From Phallusia mammillata (Eukaryota > Chordata > Ascidiacea > Phlebobranchia > Ascidiidae), in NCBI GenBank assembly GCA_003260075.1, contig QLIY01000699.1:1-64000 (forward strand): a stretch of 64,000 nucleotides of DNA, read 5' to 3'. Both the position numbers and the translations under genes were made by a program. The notes beneath the pieces are model-generated. The model saw only the letters and a list, made by a program, of their open reading frames with translations. It did no database searches and was not told the DNA's origin. Below, in pieces: positions 61,153-64,000 of this stretch. Within the stretch, counting starts at the first letter, position 1, and the number at the start of each line of letters is the position of its first letter.

Positions 61153-61164
61153 GGGGGGGGGGGG
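61153..61164. other. 12-G run, join without duplication
   Basis: It truncates the family fragment at 60991-61152. Flanks are not duplicated, so sequence is probably missing here. Confidence 0.7.
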
Positions 61165-61604
61165 AAAAGAAGAGCTTTACCTCAAATTAAAAAAAGTAAA
61201 TACGGAAGGAGCAGAGTGTTTGAAAAAAATCTTACTGCGTGTAGTCAAAATCAAAGAACGAATTTATCTTGACACAAAACATCGCGAATTTAGATGGACG
61301 GTCGCAAGCAAAACGAGATTTTATAGATTTGCGTTTACAATGTTACCAAACACCGTCAAAATTCCTTTATGTTTGCTTAGGTTGATGAAATATTGTCTTT
61401 CCAATAATCAGCATTCCATCTTTTCTTTCAAGGAAAGGCAGTTGTTGTGAACAACTGCCGCTGTCCAATGATTTTTAGGTTGTTTGATTTTGACATACCC
61501 CTTTCAATTTTTAAGATTGGACATTGTTATGCGCATATTAAACTTTTATCGGACATATTAAACCATTTTTACGGCATTCGAACTCAACATAGCGAACCCT
61601 AATC

Positions 61605-62028
61605 CAGTGGTTCTCAAACTTTTTCATGTTTTCTTTCAAAACGGTCCCTTTGTTATTATTCCGAAGACTCGCAGTCCTTTAGCCTGAATGTGTATTTCAC
61701 AGAAGCGAAAGTTGATTGAAGGATTTTAGCTAGTTGTGCAAAAATGCGCATAACAATGATCCAAAGTCAGCTTGTGATACCTAAGACAAGTCAAAAAATC
61801 ATTACGATTGTGCGCGAACAATTGCATTTTTGTTAGTTTTTATGCAATAAAGGCTATTGTTTGGCAATGTAGACAGTCGATTCTCAATTCTACTTTGATT
61901 TAAACTGATTCAGTGACACAAACTGACGCCAAGTAAGATTATATAAGTACTTAAAACCTTTTCGCGGTCCCCCCAAAATTGCCTTAAGGACCCCAAAAGG
62001 ACCGTGGACCCCAGTTTGAGAACCGCTG
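61605..62028. mobile_element. hAT-like MITE, 424 bp
   Basis: Begins CAGTGGTTCTCAAACTTT and ends AGTTTGAGAACCGCTG. The flanking octamers CCCTAATC and CTCTAATC match at 7 of 8. CCCCAAAA motifs near the right end. Non-coding. Confidence 0.82.
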
Positions 62029-62608
62029 CTCTAATCAGTTGCGGTAAAAGGCACCACCTTATTTTAGCCGGACTTTCCACAAAAGCTCTGATTGATTTTT
62101 TGTAGGCTATTCGGCCAGGCCTTATTTATAATGTATTAGCACAATAAAACAAAAGTTTGAATAAAATTATTAAGCTATCTATGCTGGTACATTTCTTTGC
62201 AATAGTCACGACATCACCAACAGCCAGAGAGGTTTTGAACAAGTTCCATCTTTATGTATAGAATACCACTGCAACAACGCAATTAACATATAGGTTTATT
62301 TACACACTTCTACTCCCAAAATACAATTCATATCCTGTTTAATTTACAAAATGATGCTGTCGAAAACACAACTATAATACGCCGGACAGCACAAAAAAAT
62401 TAGGGTGACAAATATACTCAAAATATCATCAACATTATAAACAATTACACGTTTCATGTGTCTGGATATTCTGTGTATTCTTTCTAATCGCATCAACATA
62501 CCGATCGACATCACGAACAAAATGTTGTCATAATACATTAACACTAAAAATAACCATTACATACAGTCGGATTCTCGATTTGCCCGGGTATTGTTTGCAT
62601 TAACAGTA

Positions 62609-63190
62609 CTAGTATGGTATACCGGCTTTGTTGCACCAACCTCTCGGGTTTATGCAATCGGAAACATACCTTACGTTATCACGACCAAAATGATCACCCA
62701 TATTTGCCACAGTTAACAACGTAAAAGGTGCAATGCCAAATACTTCAACAATACCATACACACATTGAACCGTTTCTTCTTCTGTCACTTCACTTGTCTT
62801 TACGTTTATGCCACGACCATCAAGGTTTTTAACGTCTAAACCAGCCCATTTTTGTAGATCGGATAATTGCTGGTCATTTCGAAGTGTAAAAGCTACATTA
62901 CGAACCATTCGATCATTTGTGGGGTCACAAGTAACGGGTGTGACGCTTTCAACATTGCAACGTGTAAAAACACGTTTAAGAGCCCATTCTGCGGGGGGGG
63001 GGTGGGTCACAAGTAACGGGTGTGATGCTTTCAACATTGCAACGTGTAAAAACACGTTTAAGAGCCCATTCTGCTGCTTGTTGGTCAGTCAGCACTGTAA
63101 CACCATTTACATCGATTTTTTCTGCTATTCCAGTGATGTTTCGGCCTTGAGCTGGATCTACCGAAACTTCCCATAAAAATCCTTTTGCAA
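62609..63190 (-). CDS. Unknown family, member 4: 5'-incomplete, with duplicated join
   Basis: Minus strand; the stop is at 62609. The frame covers most of the family protein: FLWEVSVDPAQGRNITGIAE, a middle region with NVAFTLRNDQQLSDLQ, and the conserved end HFGRDNVRYVSDCINPRG then WC, finishing AGIPY. A 71-bp duplication around 10 G (62993-63002) breaks the frame; removing one copy restores it. Upstream of about 63190 the sequence no longer matches the family: the expected IIYYSLD block is absent, so the first 45-50 residues are missing. It is therefore a truncated gene or another misjoin. The mid and C-terminal parts are much closer to the 61-kb fragment than to members 1 and 2. Confidence 0.75.
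62922..63074. repeat. 71-bp coding duplication split by 10 G
   Basis: Copies 62922-62992 and 63004-63074 with 10 G at 62993-63002 and one visible difference (gacgct/gatgct). Lies inside member 4 of the minus-strand family. Confidence 0.92.
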
Positions 63191-63771
63191 AGACAGGCTC
63201 ACAACAACCTCCAACTAGGCCCAAACAATCACCAAAACACCATCAGATTACATCAGGTGTTTAACCACGCAAAGTTAAACTACGTAGACTTTCATCATTC
63301 GCAGTAAAAATTTCATCATTCGAAGTAAAATCGAGTTACAGGAAATTACAGCTTCCCTTATGTGATTTAAATAGCAACTTAAATGACTGCACAGTGATAA
63401 AAGTGAGGTAAATTATCATGAAAACAAATTTGTCACACTGTACGTGTTGCCAAACGAATCTTTAGATCCGTCTCGCGGTGGAATTGCATTATACTGCAGT
63501 TTATTATATCTCAAATGATTCATCATAACACATTTATTAATTCACACGCACACTTACGAAAGGCAAACGAAAGTTGTACGAAAAACTTAAACTTTTATTC
63601 GCTGGCATAATGAAAAGGGTTGAGGGTAAAGCTTTATGGTATTGTTTATAAAGTTGTTTAACTTCGAAATGCTTCCAGTATTTGAACATACAGGATTAGC
63701 ACCTTGTGTGGGTCAAAGTGCTTCAGATCTTTCCAACAACAACTTGATAGAAGTTTCTCCGAATCAAGCTC
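63191..63771. other. Non-coding stretch between family members
   Basis: AT-rich, no family similarity and no gene recognised. Confidence 0.4.
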
Positions 63772-63784
63772 GGGGGGGGGGGGG
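63772..63784. other. 13-G run, join without local duplication
   Basis: It truncates member 5 at GRN. The sequence beyond it (63700-63771) is unrelated to the family. Confidence 0.7.
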
Positions 63785-63983
63785 TATGTTTCGGCCTTGA
63801 GCGGGATCTACCGACACTTTCCACAAAAATCCTCCAGCAAAACCACCGTCAAGAGAATAATAAATAATGTTTCCAGATGCCAAATCATTCCTGAGGCGTT
63901 CAGAGTAAAGGGAAACGGAAAAAATGGTATTTTTCCACTGAAAGAGCAATTGCAATTGGATTCTTCGCTGTTACAGAATCCAT
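63785..63983 (-). pseudogene. Unknown family, member 5: N-terminal fragment with one-base frameshift
   Basis: Minus strand, ATG at 63983-63981. The first codons (MDSVTAKNPIAIALSVEKY) are in one frame. The family block ERLRNDLASGNIIYYSLDG and FAGGFLWKVSVDPAQGRN is in another. The shift falls at a run of six A on the plus strand (about 63919-63924); five A would keep the frame open. The fragment ends at a 13-G run (63772-63784). Only the first third of the protein is present. The shift may be a sequencing or assembly error instead of a real lesion. Confidence 0.7.
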
Positions 63984-64000
63984 ATTAGATGATAAACTAA

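Overview
The window is animal nuclear DNA. It is AT-rich, with genes split into many short exons and introns of a few hundred bases to about 3 kb, and with many small DNA transposons. The clearest gene encodes a Ste20-type kinase of the SLK/STK10 (LOK) family with the same domain order as the vertebrate proteins. With the compact layout and the high divergence between near-duplicate segments, this suggests an invertebrate chordate, most likely a tunicate such as Ciona. The species call is inference.

Layout. 1-5.6 kb holds small hAT-like elements, C-runs and no firm gene. 5.6-8.8 kb holds a possible short coding exon and a three-exon gene of unknown function (6713-8769, +). 9.78-33.68 kb is the SLK/STK10 gene (+, 19 coding exons, about 1304 aa): kinase exons, a long acidic/Ser-rich linker exon, then coiled-coil exons. 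Its introns hold several small transposons, a 36-bp-arm hairpin and a retroelement-like insertion with a hammerhead-ribozyme-like core. 33.7-40.0 kb is mostly non-coding: a cluster of TGACGTCA palindromes, hAT and Tigger-like fragments, a tRNA-like fragment and a weak candidate minus-strand gene (35.5-37.0 kb). 40.09-47.38 kb is a five-exon gene with a 3CxxC zinc-binding domain of the receptor-transporting-protein (RTP) type and a long disordered tail. 50.2-64 kb carries at least five members or fragments of one intronless minus-strand gene family that I do not recognise. A decayed Ty3/gypsy-like retrotransposon lies among them.

A technical pattern runs through the whole window. About twenty homopolymer runs, most of exactly 10 G, sit between two near-identical direct copies of 60-640 bp that differ by scattered substitutions. 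The simplest reading is that these are contig joins written with a G placeholder and that the copies are two alleles left side by side. They are therefore probably not biological duplications. They affect coding sequence in SLK exon 12, in the last exon of the 3CxxC gene and in the minus-strand family, and those genes should be read with one copy removed.
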